64,000 nucleotides of DNA, taken from positions 47,479-111,478 of the forward strand of contig CANRSF010000005.1 in NCBI GenBank assembly GCA_947642445.1, written 5' to 3'. Made by a program: the position numbers and the translations under genes. The stretch's first letter is position 1, and every line of letters begins with the position of its first letter. This document shows positions 1 to 8,676 of this stretch, one piece after another. This stretch comes from an uncultured Collinsella sp. (lineage in GTDB: Bacteria; Actinomycetota; Coriobacteriia; Coriobacteriales; Coriobacteriaceae). A model generated the notes under the pieces. That model was not told the origin of the DNA and did no database searches. It was given only the letters and a program-made list of their open reading frames with translations.

Positions 1-1
1 G

Positions 2-121
2 CGCGAGCCGCGGTCGTTGGGAAGGCGCATGAGCGATTCCGTGATCGCTGCCGTATGCACGGGATTGATGGCGGTGCTTTGCATTGGGATGCTGTGGGCC
101 ATGTCGCATGTGGGACAATAG
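2..121 (+). CDS. C-terminal end of a truncated gene or small membrane protein
   Basis: An open frame enters from the window edge and stops at the TAG at 119-121. From the ATG at 29 it encodes 30 residues, mostly one hydrophobic helix (VIAAVCTGLMAVLCIGMLWA) ending MSHVGQ. A GGAAGG sequence lies just before that ATG. It may be the last membrane segment of a longer protein or a single-span small protein; the missing upstream sequence decides. No family was recognised. Confidence 0.35.
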   Translation, partial: REPRSLGRRMSDSVIAAVCTGLMAVLCIGMLWAMSHVGQ

Positions 122-184
122 CGGACGGTTGGGTGCCGACATCAACGGCGCTCACGTATCCGTATTGCTTGTGAAGGAGTGCCC

Positions 185-889
185 ATGGGCGTCATCGATC
201 CCTTTTCTGTTGCTCGGGCCGCGGGGCTTGAGCTGATCGGGAAGCCCGAGGGCCTCACGCTCACCGACGGCGCGATGGAGCTGCGTGCTGATTTTGCCCG
301 CATGCTTCCAAGGCTCAAGCAGGGCCGTCTGCAGCAAGAGCTGCTGGTAAAGGCTGCGCGCGCAAAAGGCATCGAGCAGCCATGGGCGATTGACGCCACG
401 GCAGGCTTTGGCGAGGATTCGCTGCTGCTGGCGGCCGCGGGCTTTACCGTCGATCTGTATGAACAGGATTGCGTGATTGCGGCGCTCCTCAAGGATGCCT
501 TGGATCGCGCGGCAGATGATCCGGCGCTTGCGGTTGCCGTGTCGCGTATGCGCTTACATGCGGGCGAGGATAGCATTGCTGGCCTTCGCCATACAGCTGA
601 GCTGATCGGGCAGGGCGAGCTTGCCGCTCCCGACGTGGTGTATCTGGACCCCATGTTTCCCGAGCGTACCAAGAGTGCGGCGGTCAAAAAGAAGTTCCAA
701 CTCCTGCACCATTTGGAGCAGCCGTGCGCCGATGAGGAGACGCTGGTCGAAGCCGCGCTTGCGGTGCGCCCGCGCAAGGTTGTTATCAAGCGGCCGGTGA
801 AGGGGCCGCTGCTTGCCGGCGTTAAGCCGAGCTATCAGCTTGCGGGCAAGGCCGTTCGCTACGATGTTTTGGTGCCGCCGCGCCCGTAG
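185..889 (+). CDS. rsmJ: 16S rRNA (guanine1516-N2)-methyltransferase RsmJ
   Basis: A 234-residue class I SAM-dependent methyltransferase. The SAM-binding glycine motif is DATAGFGEDS (from residue 70), and the family signature YLDPMFPERTKSAAVKKK starts near residue 153; DPMFP is the catalytic loop. Members methylate N2 of G1516 in 16S rRNA. The ATG at 185 was chosen because AAGGAG (174-179) lies about 5 nt upstream; a GTG at 179 overlaps that site. It appears monocistronic. The RsmJ assignment is firm from both motifs in order; activity is inferred from the family. Confidence 0.88.
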   Translation: MGVIDPFSVARAAGLELIGKPEGLTLTDGAMELRADFARMLPRLKQGRLQQELLVKAARAKGIEQPWAIDATAGFGEDSLLLAAAGFTVDLYEQDCVIAALLKDALDRAADDPALAVAVSRMRLHAGEDSIAGLRHTAELIGQGELAAPDVVYLDPMFPERTKSAAVKKKFQLLHHLEQPCADEETLVEAALAVRPRKVVIKRPVKGPLLAGVKPSYQLAGKAVRYDVLVPPRP

Positions 890-956
890 CCTGCGCGCGG
901 TGGCCGGCGATGTGTCGGTGCCGTGCCGCTGCGTGAGCGCCGCTCCGTTGCGGAGC

Positions 957-1253
957 CTATTTCCAAGGATGCGACGTCAGATGCCACCCGCCGCAGTATT
1001 CGCATTTGTAGCAGGCCAAACCACGCCGCCCACGGTTTTCGCAGTCGGCCATAACGGCCTCGGCCTCGGCGCGTGTGTCGTAGCGGTTTTTGCGCTCGCA
1101 CGATTTGTAGCGCCAAGCCTCATCGCGCTCGGCGTCCAGGGCGTCGCGGCGCTCGTCCTCGCGCGCAAACAGGTCGCTCATATCGCCGCCGGTGGCAGCG
1201 CCCAAAAACTCGCTTTTGGCCTTTGACCAGGCGGCTCGCTTTTTGCTTCCCAT
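957..1253 (-). CDS. small zinc-ribbon-like conserved protein
   Basis: A 98-residue basic protein. The second half carries Cys52, Cys71, Cys81, Cys84, Cys87 and His91 in the run CYKCEYCGGWH, typical of a small structural zinc site that may bind nucleic acid. The first half is Lys/Arg/Asp-rich and probably helical. The start at 1253 follows AAGGAG on the minus strand; an ATG at 1286 has no ribosome site. It is divergent from the acetyltransferase at 1330, with an inverted repeat between them. No specific function is known to me. Confidence 0.6.
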   Translation of the reverse strand: MGSKKRAAWSKAKSEFLGAATGGDMSDLFAREDERRDALDAERDEAWRYKSCERKNRYDTRAEAEAVMADCENRGRRGLACYKCEYCGGWHLTSHPWK

Positions 1254-1277
1254 CCGCTCCTTGCCCTTTCCAAACGC

Positions 1278-1307
1278 TGGTATCATTGCTCAATCAAAGT
1301 GATACCA
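1278..1307. promoter_or_regulatory. inverted repeat TGGTATCA-N14-TGATACCA, candidate operator
   Basis: Perfect 8-bp arms at 1278-1285 and 1300-1307 lie between the divergent genes starting at 1253 (minus) and about 1327 (plus). Position and dyad suit a transcription-factor site controlling one or both genes. No regulator can be assigned from sequence. Confidence 0.4.
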
Positions 1308-1326
1308 ATAAACGTGAGGTCGCCGC

Positions 1327-1818
1327 GTGATGATCAGAAAAACCCTCGAGACCGACATTCCTGCCGTCATGGCCATCTATGATGCCGCCCGCGCCTTTAT
1401 GCGCGCGCATGGCAACGCCACGCAGTGGCCCGAGGGCACGCCTTCGGCCGAGCAGCTGGCTGCCGATATCGCCGCCGGTGGCAGCTATGTGTGCGAAGTC
1501 GACGGTCGCGTGGTGGCGACGTTTGCCTTTTTGCCGGGCCCGGACGAGTGCTATGACGTCATCGAGGACGGTCAGTGGCGTAGCGACACTCCGTACGCCG
1601 TACTGCACCGCGTGGCGTCCGACGGCACCGTGCACGGTATCGCGGCCGCGATGTTTGCCTTTGCCAAGGCGCGCGCTGACCACCTGCGTATCGACACGCA
1701 CGCGGACAATCTGCCTATGCAGGGCGCGAGCATGAAAGCGGGGTTCGAGCGCGCCGGCGTTGTGTATGTGTCGGACGGCACGTCGCGTGTTGCGTTCGAC
1801 TGGCTGCGCGAGGCATAA
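1327..1818 (+). CDS. GNAT-family N-acetyltransferase
   Basis: A 163-residue single-domain protein with the GNAT order: an N-terminal RKTLETDIPAVMAIYDAAR strand-helix, central beta strands (CEVDGRVVATFAFLPG), an acetyl-CoA loop region with HGIAAAMFAFAKA, and a C-terminal region with HADNLPMQGASMKAGFERAG. It should transfer an acetyl group from acetyl-CoA to an amine; the substrate cannot be told. GTG 1327 and ATG 1330 are both possible starts after GAGGT at 1316. A terminator follows at 1853. Confidence 0.8.
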   Translation: MMIRKTLETDIPAVMAIYDAARAFMRAHGNATQWPEGTPSAEQLAADIAAGGSYVCEVDGRVVATFAFLPGPDECYDVIEDGQWRSDTPYAVLHRVASDGTVHGIAAAMFAFAKARADHLRIDTHADNLPMQGASMKAGFERAGVVYVSDGTSRVAFDWLREA

Positions 1819-1852
1819 GAGCCGAGTCACATACCAGCGTTTCATCGAAATG

Positions 1853-1879
1853 AAAATGGCCCCGCGTGGGGCCATTTTT
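1853..1879 (+). terminator. intrinsic terminator after the acetyltransferase gene
   Basis: Perfect 11-bp stem AAAATGGCCCC / GGGGCCATTTT with a 4-nt loop, ending in a T run. It lies 35 nt after the stop at 1818. The A run on the other side would let it work on the minus strand too. Confidence 0.85.
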
Positions 1880-2122
1880 GGTAAAACGCGTCGTTGTGGG
1901 GCTCGCGTTGTTACCGCCCAGATGAGTCCGGGCGGACAAAAAGGGGAGGTGCCGGCTTTCGCAAGGCGCGAACCTACGAAAATCGCCGCGCGGCAACGCA
2001 GGGCGATGAGCTCGGTCGGGGGATAGGGCCCGCTTCGCCCGCCGGCCCGTAAATTGTATCATCCAGTGTGGAACGAGGATGCCCGTTGCCGCGTGCGATG
2101 GGCTTGCAATAAGAGGAGAGCC
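1880..2122. other. G+C-rich gap without a recognised gene
   Basis: No convincing ORF. Read on the minus strand from a TACAAT box near 2057, the stretch can form several stems (including ATCGCC/GGCGAT and TTTCGTAGG/CCTTGCGAAA) and then runs into CACCTCCCCTTTTTG at about 1936-1950. It could hold a short RNA transcribed leftwards, but no known RNA family was recognised. Confidence 0.25.
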
Positions 2123-4126
2123 ATGTCGAAGCAAGCGGTCGTTGGAATCTTGGCGCATGTCGATGCCGGCAAGACCACGCTGGCCGAGGCCATGCTGTTC
2201 AACGCGGGTCGCATTCGCAAGCGCGGCCGCGTTGACGATGGCGATTCACACCTGGACACCAACGCGATCGAGCGCGAGCGTGGCATTACGATCTTCTCGT
2301 CGCAGGCCGTGCTCGACCATGGCGATACCCACGTCATGCTCGTGGATGCGCCGGGGCATGTCGATTTTTCTGCCGAGGCGGAGCGCACGCTGCGCGCACT
2401 CGACTACGCGATTTTGGTTGTGGGCGCCAATGACGGCGTGCAAGGGCACACCGAAACCCTGTGGCGCCTGCTTGCGCGCTATGACATCCCGACGTTCATC
2501 TTTATCAACAAAATCGACTTGGAGCATCCCGGCCGCGATGTTTTGCTGGCACAACTTAGGCAGCGTCTTTCCGAGGGCTGCCTGGATGCCGGCGAACTGC
2601 TGGCGGGCGGCGCCGTTCAGGAGGACGCTGCTGCGTTGGACGAAGCGGCGCTCGAGGAGTTTCTTGAAGCGGGTGAGCTTTCTGTCGCAACGCTGTCGCG
2701 CATGGTTGCCGAGCGCAAGCTCTTTCCCTGCTTTGCCGGCTCGGCGCTCAAGGACCAAGGCGTTGACGAGCTACTGGATGGTATATGCGCGCTGATGCGT
2801 GAGCAGGCGTGGCTCCCGGAGTTTGCCGCGCGCGTCTATCGTGTCAGCCGCGGGGATCGTGGCGAGCGCTTGGCTTGGGTTAAAGTGACCGGCGGCACGC
2901 TGCGCGCAAAACAGATGATCAGCGGGCATTCTAGTGCCGAGGCGTGGGAACAGAAGGTCGATCAGGTACGCATCTATAACGGCGAGAAGTATGAGCTTGC
3001 CCAAGAAGTTGCTGCTGGCGGTATTTGCGCCGTGACGGGTCTTGCGCACGTTCGCCCAGGGGACGCCCTGGGCGCGGAGTCCGCGGGCGATGCGCCCGTC
3101 ATTGCGTCAGTCCTCACCTATACGGTGCTGCCGGGCGAACACGACGCCCATACGGTGTTCAAAGCATTGACTGAGTTGGCGGACGAAGATCCCATGCTCG
3201 GCGTAAGCTGGAATACGCATCTTGAGCAGATTCACCTGCAGTTGATGGGCGCCGTGCAGCTCGAGGTCGTGCAGCGCGTGCTGGCCGATCGTTTTGGCCT
3301 TGCGGTCGAGTTTGAGCCCGGCGGCATTCTCTATAAGGAGACGATCTCGCAGCCGGTCGAGGGTGTGGGCCACTTTGAGCCGCTGCGCCACTATGCCGAG
3401 GTGCATCTGCGTCTGGAGCCGTTGCCAGCAGGTTCGGGCGTGCAGTTTGGCACCGTGACCTCGACCGACGAGCTCGATCTTAACTGGCAGCGTCTGGCAC
3501 TCACCAACGCCATGGAGCGCGACCACCTGGGCGTGCTGACCGGCTCGCCCATCACCGATGTGCGCATTACGCTTACGGGCGGCCGCGCGCATGCCAAACA
3601 CACCGAGGGCGGCGATTTTCGCCAGGCCACGTACCGCGCGATTCGCCAGGGTTTGATGCGGGCGCGCGAGGCCGGCGCAGACGTGTTGCTGGAGCCGTGG
3701 TACCACTTTGAGCTCGAGGTGCCGGGGGAGTGCGTGGGCCGGGCGCTCTCGGATGCCACGCGCATGGGTGCCGAGTACGAGCCGCCGGCAATGGCGGGCG
3801 AGAGGGCGAAGCTTGTGGGTCGCGTGCCGGCATCCGAGGTGCAGGATTATGCGCTGGAGGTAGCTGCCTACACGAGCGGTCGCGGACATCTGTACCTGGA
3901 GTTCGCCGGTTATGCGGCTTGCCATGATGCCGAGCGCGTCATCGAGGCGGCCGCCTATGAGCCCGAGGCCGATCTGCCCAACACGCCCGACTCGGTCTTT
4001 TGCGCCCACGGCGCCGGCTACACGGTCAAATGGTACGACGTGCCCGCCGCGGCGCACGTAAAGGTCGATCCCGCCACCTTCCGCCCCTGGCGAGCAGCCG
4101 ACGCCGAGTTTTTCGGCCACATGTGA
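2123..4126 (+). CDS. TetM/EF-G-like translation factor GTPase (ribosomal-protection-type)
   Basis: A 667-residue translational GTPase. G1 is AHVDAGKTT (11-19), the switch I region is ERERGIT (50-56), G3 is DAPGHVDF (75-82) and G4 is NKID (129-132). Domains II-V follow, with the domain IV segment GGRAHAKHTEGGDFR. Size and layout match ribosomal protection proteins (TetM/TetW/TetO), which release tetracycline from ribosomes, rather than EF-G (about 700). Chromosomal relatives in anaerobes often have no proven resistance role, so a housekeeping role is possible. The start at 2123 follows AGAGGAGAG. The stop codon is the TGA inside a palindromic repeat (4120-4152). Confidence 0.78.
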   Translation: MSKQAVVGILAHVDAGKTTLAEAMLFNAGRIRKRGRVDDGDSHLDTNAIERERGITIFSSQAVLDHGDTHVMLVDAPGHVDFSAEAERTLRALDYAILVVGANDGVQGHTETLWRLLARYDIPTFIFINKIDLEHPGRDVLLAQLRQRLSEGCLDAGELLAGGAVQEDAAALDEAALEEFLEAGELSVATLSRMVAERKLFPCFAGSALKDQGVDELLDGICALMREQAWLPEFAARVYRVSRGDRGERLAWVKVTGGTLRAKQMISGHSSAEAWEQKVDQVRIYNGEKYELAQEVAAGGICAVTGLAHVRPGDALGAESAGDAPVIASVLTYTVLPGEHDAHTVFKALTELADEDPMLGVSWNTHLEQIHLQLMGAVQLEVVQRVLADRFGLAVEFEPGGILYKETISQPVEGVGHFEPLRHYAEVHLRLEPLPAGSGVQFGTVTSTDELDLNWQRLALTNAMERDHLGVLTGSPITDVRITLTGGRAHAKHTEGGDFRQATYRAIRQGLMRAREAGADVLLEPWYHFELEVPGECVGRALSDATRMGAEYEPPAMAGERAKLVGRVPASEVQDYALEVAAYTSGRGHLYLEFAGYAACHDAERVIEAAAYEPEADLPNTPDSVFCAHGAGYTVKWYDVPAAAHVKVDPATFRPWRAADAEFFGHM

Positions 4127-4152
4127 CAAAGGGGCAGCCCCTTTGTCACATG
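4120..4152. repeat. palindromic repeat, family 1, copy 1
   Basis: Arms CATGTGACAAAGGGGC and GCCCCTTTGTCACATG (16 bp each, perfect) flank a single A. The TGA of the GTPase gene is part of the left arm. Related copies lie at 7848, 11809 and 58829. Confidence 0.9.
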
Positions 4153-4155
4153 CTA

Positions 4156-4186
4156 TTGGTATAACTCGGTACAAGTTGGTATAACT
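4156..4186 (+). promoter_or_regulatory. 11-bp direct repeats 20 bp apart, candidate operator/promoter
   Basis: TTGGTATAACT occurs at 4156-4166 and 4176-4186, a two-turn spacing, 34-64 nt ahead of the AAA+ ATPase start. Between them lies the dyad AACT-N7-AGTT (4163-4177), which resembles sites of HutC-type GntR regulators. TATAAC in each repeat could also serve as a -10 box. A similar block (16 of 19 bases) occurs at 11720-11738. Confidence 0.45.
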
Positions 4187-4219
4187 ATTACCAGGGTTTG
4201 CCAATCCGAGGAGGCCGAC

Positions 4220-5338
4220 ATGAATCCAAATCCCTTTAAGCCAACGGCAGGCAAGCGGCCTCCGATGCTCATCGGTCGCGAGTCGGTCGTCGAAGATTTC
4301 GAGGAAGGACTCGACAACGGCGCCGGAGCGCCGGGCAGGCTCATGCTCATTACGGGAAACCGCGGCTGCGGCAAGACGGTTCTCCTGCGGGAGCTGCAAC
4401 GTCTAGCCAATGAGCGCGGATGGGCGGTTGTCTCCGATTCCGCTTCGCTTGGCTTATGCGATCGCCTGGCCGACGCGCTTCGCTCGAATAAACCCGTTGT
4501 GACGTCAATGGAGTTTGGGCCGTCGTTTGGTCGGATGTCGGTCGAGGCGGCTCGGGCAAAGGGCCAGACGCTACGGGGGCTGGTCAACGAGCGCCTCAAG
4601 AAGCTCGGTCCAGGCAAGGGCATACTGTTTGCGATTGACGAGGCACAATCTGCGTCTATCGAGGAACTGGCGGCTCTTGCCGTTCTCTATCAGCAGGTGC
4701 TCGGAGATCAGGATGCCACGGGCTTGTCCGATAGCGACCAGCGCGGTCTTGCGCTGGTGTTCGCCGGCTTACCCAGTATGGTAGACGATTTGCTCGAAGA
4801 GCCGAGCGTGACGTTTTTGCGGCGTGCCCAGCAGCGTACGCTGGGGGCGATATCTTTGCCCAAGGTGCGCGATTCATATATCCAGACGGTTAAAGACGCT
4901 GGCCTTTGCGTTGACGCGGAGACGGCGGACCTTGCGGCACACAAGAGCATGGGGCATCCCTATATGGTTCAGCTGGTGGGATATTACATGTGGCGCTCTG
5001 CTGTCCGGCGCAACTCGCGAGTCATTGAAAGACGCGATGTCGAGGATGGCCATGCGGATGCCGTCTCCGAGTTCTACGAAGCGGTCGATGCGCCCCTGTA
5101 TTACGGGCTGCGCAGTCCACAGCGCCTTTTTATCGAGGCCATGGCTACTGAAGAGGGTAAGCCGACGCGCATGGCGGATATCATTGAGCGCTGCGATCGC
5201 ACTCAGAGCTGGGCGAGTAAATATCGCGCAAGCCTGATTCGCGAGCGCGTCATCGAGGCCGCCGGATACGGCCTTGTGCGGTTTACCGTGCCCATGCTGG
5301 GCGAGTATATCCGCGACCGCGTTTTATGGCATGAGTAG
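4220..5338 (+). CDS. AAA+ ATPase with C-terminal winged-helix-like region
   Basis: A 372-residue ATP-binding protein. Walker A is GNRGCGKT (46-53), Walker B is ILFAIDEAQ (135-143), and the C-terminal part (about 275-372) looks like a winged helix of the ORC/STAND type (RMADIIERCDRTQSWASKYRASLIRERVIEAAGYGLVRFTVP). The architecture resembles archaeal-type ATPases and mobile-element AAA proteins; the cargo is unknown. The start follows GAGGAGG. It overlaps or abuts the UvrA-like gene, so the two are probably co-expressed. Confidence 0.72.
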   Translation: MNPNPFKPTAGKRPPMLIGRESVVEDFEEGLDNGAGAPGRLMLITGNRGCGKTVLLRELQRLANERGWAVVSDSASLGLCDRLADALRSNKPVVTSMEFGPSFGRMSVEAARAKGQTLRGLVNERLKKLGPGKGILFAIDEAQSASIEELAALAVLYQQVLGDQDATGLSDSDQRGLALVFAGLPSMVDDLLEEPSVTFLRRAQQRTLGAISLPKVRDSYIQTVKDAGLCVDAETADLAAHKSMGHPYMVQLVGYYMWRSAVRRNSRVIERRDVEDGHADAVSEFYEAVDAPLYYGLRSPQRLFIEAMATEEGKPTRMADIIERCDRTQSWASKYRASLIRERVIEAAGYGLVRFTVPMLGEYIRDRVLWHE

Positions 5339-7844
5339 GGTGATAAAGGTGACGGAACAGAAGATGAGCCCGCAGGCTATCGAGGTGCGCGGTGCGCGCG
5401 TCCATAACCTTAAGGACATCGATATCGATATTCCGCTGGGAAGGCTCGTGGGTATTGCTGGCGTGTCGGGGTCGGGCAAGAGCTCGCTGGCGCTGGGAGT
5501 TCTTTATGCCGAGGGCTCGCGCCGTTACCTGGAGGCGCTCAGCACCTATACTCGACGTCGCCTGACGCAGGCCGAGCACGCCCAGGTGGACGAGGTATTG
5601 CACGTACCGGCGGCACTCGCGTTGCATCAGCGTCCTAGTGTGCCAGGCGTGCGCTCGACCTTTGGTACCATGACCGAGCTCAACAATAGCCTGCGTCTGC
5701 TCTTTAGCCGTTGCGCCCATCACGTGTGCCCACATTGCGGTGCGCGCGTGGAGCCGAGCCTCAACGTGGCCGCAGGCCTGTCGCTCACGTGCCCCGCATG
5801 CGGCCGCGAGTTCTACGCGCCGAGTGCCGAGGACCTTGCCTTTAACAGCGGCGGCGCGTGTCCTACTTGCGGCGGTACCGGCGTCATGCGCGAGGTGGAC
5901 GAGGCGAGTCTGGTGCCCGACGAGTCAAAGACCATCAACGAGGGCGCGGTGCTTCCCTGGGGCACGCTCATGTGGGATCTGATGAAGCAGGTGGCTGGCG
6001 AGATGGGTGTGCGCACCGACGTGCCGTTTAACCAGCTCACGCCTGTCGAGCGCGATATCGTGTTTCATGGTCCGGCGGTTAAGAAACACATTCTCTACGT
6101 TCCCAAAAACGGCGAGGGCGCCACGCCGCTCGACTTTACCTATTACAACGCCGTCTATACCGTTGAGAATGCGCTCGCCAAGGTTAAGGACGATAAGGGA
6201 CTTAAGCGCGTAGCTCGCTTTTTGCGCGAGGGCCCGTGCCGCGATTGCGGCGGCACGCGTCTCTCCGAGGCTGCGCGCCAGCCCCAGGTGCGTGGTATCA
6301 ATCTGGCACAGGCGGCGGCCATGACGCTGGGCGAGGCGATTGAGTGGGTGCGCGAGGTGCCTTCATCCTTGCCGACCGAGATGCGGCCCATGGCGACGGA
6401 CATCTGCGATTCGTTTTTGAGCACGGCGCGTCGCCTGGTCGACCTGGGGCTCGATTACCTTTCGCTCGACCGCGCCGGTGCCACGCTATCCACAGGTGAG
6501 CGCCAGCGCGTGCAACTTGCCCGCGTGGTGCGCAACCGATCGACGGGTGTGCTCTATGTGCTGGACGAGCCCTCGATCGGTTTGCATCCTGCCAATGTCG
6601 ACGGTCTGGTAGGCGTGATGCGCGATCTGGTGGATGACGGCAACACTGTGGTTGTTGTTGACCACGATACGCGCGTTCTAGCGGAAGCTGACTATCTGGT
6701 CGAGATGGGCCCCGTTGCCGGAGCAGGCGGTGGTAATGTGATTGCTGCAGGTACGGTGGACGAGGTCGAACAATCGCAGGGCAGCCGCATCGCCCCGTTC
6801 TTGCGCTCGGACCCCAAGCGTCTGCGCCCGCAGGTGGCTGACGACGAACTGTTCGACCTAGGCCATATCCGCATGGCGACCGATGCCATCCATACCGTCA
6901 AACCACTCGAAGTCGATATCCCGCGCGGCCGCCTTGTCGCGGTGACGGGTGTTTCGGGTTCGGGCAAGACGACACTGGTGCTCGAGACGCTCATCCCGGC
7001 ACTCAAGGCGCAGGCAGCCGGCGAGCGCCTGCCCAGGCACGTGCGTTGGATCGATGCCGAGGGTATCGCGCGCGCCAACCTGATTGACGCCACGCCCATC
7101 GGTGCCAACGTGCGCTCGACGGTGGCGACCTATGCCGACATCCATGACGAGCTGCGCCGCGCCTTTGCCCGTACGCCCGAGGCCAAGGAGGCAGGGTATA
7201 AGGCGGGCGCCTTTAGCTACAACACTGGCACCTTGCGCTGTCCTACGTGCGATGGCACGGGTTCGATATCGCTTGACGTGCAGTTTTTGCCCGATGTCGA
7301 GATCGTCTGCCCTGCATGCCGCGGCTCGCGTTATGCCGACGCAGCCTCGTATATCCATCGCGAGGGCAAGGACGGCAGCCTACTTACATTGCCGCAGCTC
7401 ATGGATATGAGTGTGGACGAGGCCATTGACGCCACGTTGGGACTCAAGAAAGTCCAGGCGCGCTTGCAGACCTTGCACGACCTGGGTTTGGGCTACCTGA
7501 CACTGGGCGAGCCCACGCCGGCGCTCTCGGGCGGCGAGGCGCAGCGACTTAAGCTTGCGAGCGAGATGGGCCGCGTGCAGGACGATGCCGTATTCGTATT
7601 CGACGAGCCCACGATCGGCCTGCATCCGCTCGATGTTCAGGTGCTGCTGAGTGTGTTTGACGGCCTCGTTGCCAAGGGCGCCACGGTTATCGTGATCGAA
7701 CACGACCTCGACCTTATCCGTAATGCCGATTACGTGATCGACATGGGCCCGGGCGGCGGCGACGCAGGCGGACAAATCGTCTGTGTCGGCACGCCGGGCG
7801 ACATCGCTGCCTGCTCCGCAAGCATCACCGGCCGCTACCTCTAA
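5331..7844 (+). CDS. UvrA-like ABC ATPase lacking the UvrB-binding domain
   Basis: About 837 residues with two ABC cassettes: Walker A GVSGSGKSS near residue 44 and GVSGSGKTT in the second half, with signature motifs STGERQRV and SGGEAQRL. Zinc-finger cysteines occur in pairs (CPHCG, CPACG, CPTCGG, then CPTCDG, CPACRG). Only about 45 residues separate the LLFSR segment from the zinc module where UvrA has about 120, so the UvrB-binding domain is missing, as in UvrA2-type proteins linked to drug tolerance rather than repair. The start is uncertain: ATG 5331 overlaps the previous stop, GTG 5349 has AGGGTG upstream, and ATG 5364 matches the UvrA N terminus. A palindromic repeat follows 3 nt after the stop. 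Confidence 0.8.
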   Translation: MSRVIKVTEQKMSPQAIEVRGARVHNLKDIDIDIPLGRLVGIAGVSGSGKSSLALGVLYAEGSRRYLEALSTYTRRRLTQAEHAQVDEVLHVPAALALHQRPSVPGVRSTFGTMTELNNSLRLLFSRCAHHVCPHCGARVEPSLNVAAGLSLTCPACGREFYAPSAEDLAFNSGGACPTCGGTGVMREVDEASLVPDESKTINEGAVLPWGTLMWDLMKQVAGEMGVRTDVPFNQLTPVERDIVFHGPAVKKHILYVPKNGEGATPLDFTYYNAVYTVENALAKVKDDKGLKRVARFLREGPCRDCGGTRLSEAARQPQVRGINLAQAAAMTLGEAIEWVREVPSSLPTEMRPMATDICDSFLSTARRLVDLGLDYLSLDRAGATLSTGERQRVQLARVVRNRSTGVLYVLDEPSIGLHPANVDGLVGVMRDLVDDGNTVVVVDHDTRVLAEADYLVEMGPVAGAGGGNVIAAGTVDEVEQSQGSRIAPFLRSDPKRLRPQVADDELFDLGHIRMATDAIHTVKPLEVDIPRGRLVAVTGVSGSGKTTLVLETLIPALKAQAAGERLPRHVRWIDAEGIARANLIDATPIGANVRSTVATYADIHDELRRAFARTPEAKEAGYKAGAFSYNTGTLRCPTCDGTGSISLDVQFLPDVEIVCPACRGSRYADAASYIHREGKDGSLLTLPQLMDMSVDEAIDATLGLKKVQARLQTLHDLGLGYLTLGEPTPALSGGEAQRLKLASEMGRVQDDAVFVFDEPTIGLHPLDVQVLLSVFDGLVAKGATVIVIEHDLDLIRNADYVIDMGPGGGDAGGQIVCVGTPGDIAACSASITGRYL

Positions 7845-7847
7845 CCG

Positions 7848-7880
7848 AATGTGACAAAGGGACTGTCCCTTTGTCACATT
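7848..7880. repeat. palindromic repeat, family 1, copy 2
   Basis: Arms AATGTGACAAAGGGAC and GTCCCTTTGTCACATT (16 bp each, perfect) flank a single T. It begins 3 nt after the stop of the UvrA-like gene. Confidence 0.92.
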
Positions 7881-7973
7881 CCCGTTAAAGCCAGCATCTG
7901 TCGGCATGGCGCTTGAACAGTTTTCGCGTGAGGGTCAAAATGGCCTCAACCCATTCGCGAAATTTGCACGCCC

Positions 7974-8019
7974 TATAGTGAGTGGGCTCTCGCTTGAGCT
8001 GATGCTGCCAAGAGGCAGC
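7974..8019 (+). promoter_or_regulatory. putative -10 box and leader hairpin of the recombinase gene
   Basis: TATAGT (7974-7979) is a fair -10 box without a clear -35. The leader forms GCTGCC-AAGA-GGCAGC (8004-8019), ending a few bases before the AGGGG ribosome site, which could reduce translation. Confidence 0.35.
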
Positions 8020-8033
8020 CGATAGGGGCAATT

Positions 8034-8669
8034 ATGGACAATCGAATCTTTGGGTATGCGCGTGTCTCTTCCGCAGACCAGAACCTGGGCCGCCAATTAG
8101 ACGCGCTGGCAAGGTTTCCCGTGCAACGGAGCCAGATTTATGCTGACAAGGCAAGCGGTAAGGACTTTAAGCGTCCCCAGTACCAGCGTCTTCTTCGCAG
8201 GCTGCGCGAAGGCGACGTTCTCGTGATCAAAAGTATCGATCGTTTGGGCCGCAATTATCGTGAAGTCCTCGATGAGTGGCGACGCATCACGGTGGATAGG
8301 AATGCTGCCATCGTGGTGCTTGATATGCCATTGCTCGATACGCGCGAGCAGCCTGATGGCATTACGGGAACGTTCATGGCGGATCTGGTTCTTCAAATCT
8401 TGAGCTATGTGGCGCAGCTAGAGCGCGAAAACATCAAGCAACGCCAGGCGGAGGGCATCGCGTCGGCGCGTTTGCGTGGCGTGAAATTTGGAAGGCCGGC
8501 ATTCGAACGCCCAGATAGCTATCGCGATGTCATCAAATTATTCGAAGGGGGAGAGGTTACGAGGCGAGAGGCTGCTGCGCTTTTGAACGTCAGCGTCTCG
8601 ACGTTCGATCGTTGGAGACGGGCGGACGCGACCAGTTTTGACCGTTTGTCGTCTGCTCGTCCTCTTTAG
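8034..8669 (+). CDS. serine recombinase (resolvase/invertase family)
   Basis: A 211-residue site-specific recombinase. The N-terminal catalytic domain has YARVSSADQN with the nucleophilic Ser near residue 12 and the arginine motif IDRLGRNY; a helix-turn-helix (TRREAAALLNVSVSTFDRWRR) ends the protein, as in Tn3/Hin-type resolvases. It would invert or excise DNA between short sites. It borders an A+T-richer block of genes (8.8-11.65 kb), suggesting an acquired island. A 12-bp direct repeat lies just downstream (8677 and 8783), possibly related to its target. Confidence 0.88.
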   Translation: MDNRIFGYARVSSADQNLGRQLDALARFPVQRSQIYADKASGKDFKRPQYQRLLRRLREGDVLVIKSIDRLGRNYREVLDEWRRITVDRNAAIVVLDMPLLDTREQPDGITGTFMADLVLQILSYVAQLERENIKQRQAEGIASARLRGVKFGRPAFERPDSYRDVIKLFEGGEVTRREAAALLNVSVSTFDRWRRADATSFDRLSSARPL

Positions 8670-8676
8670 CTAGACA

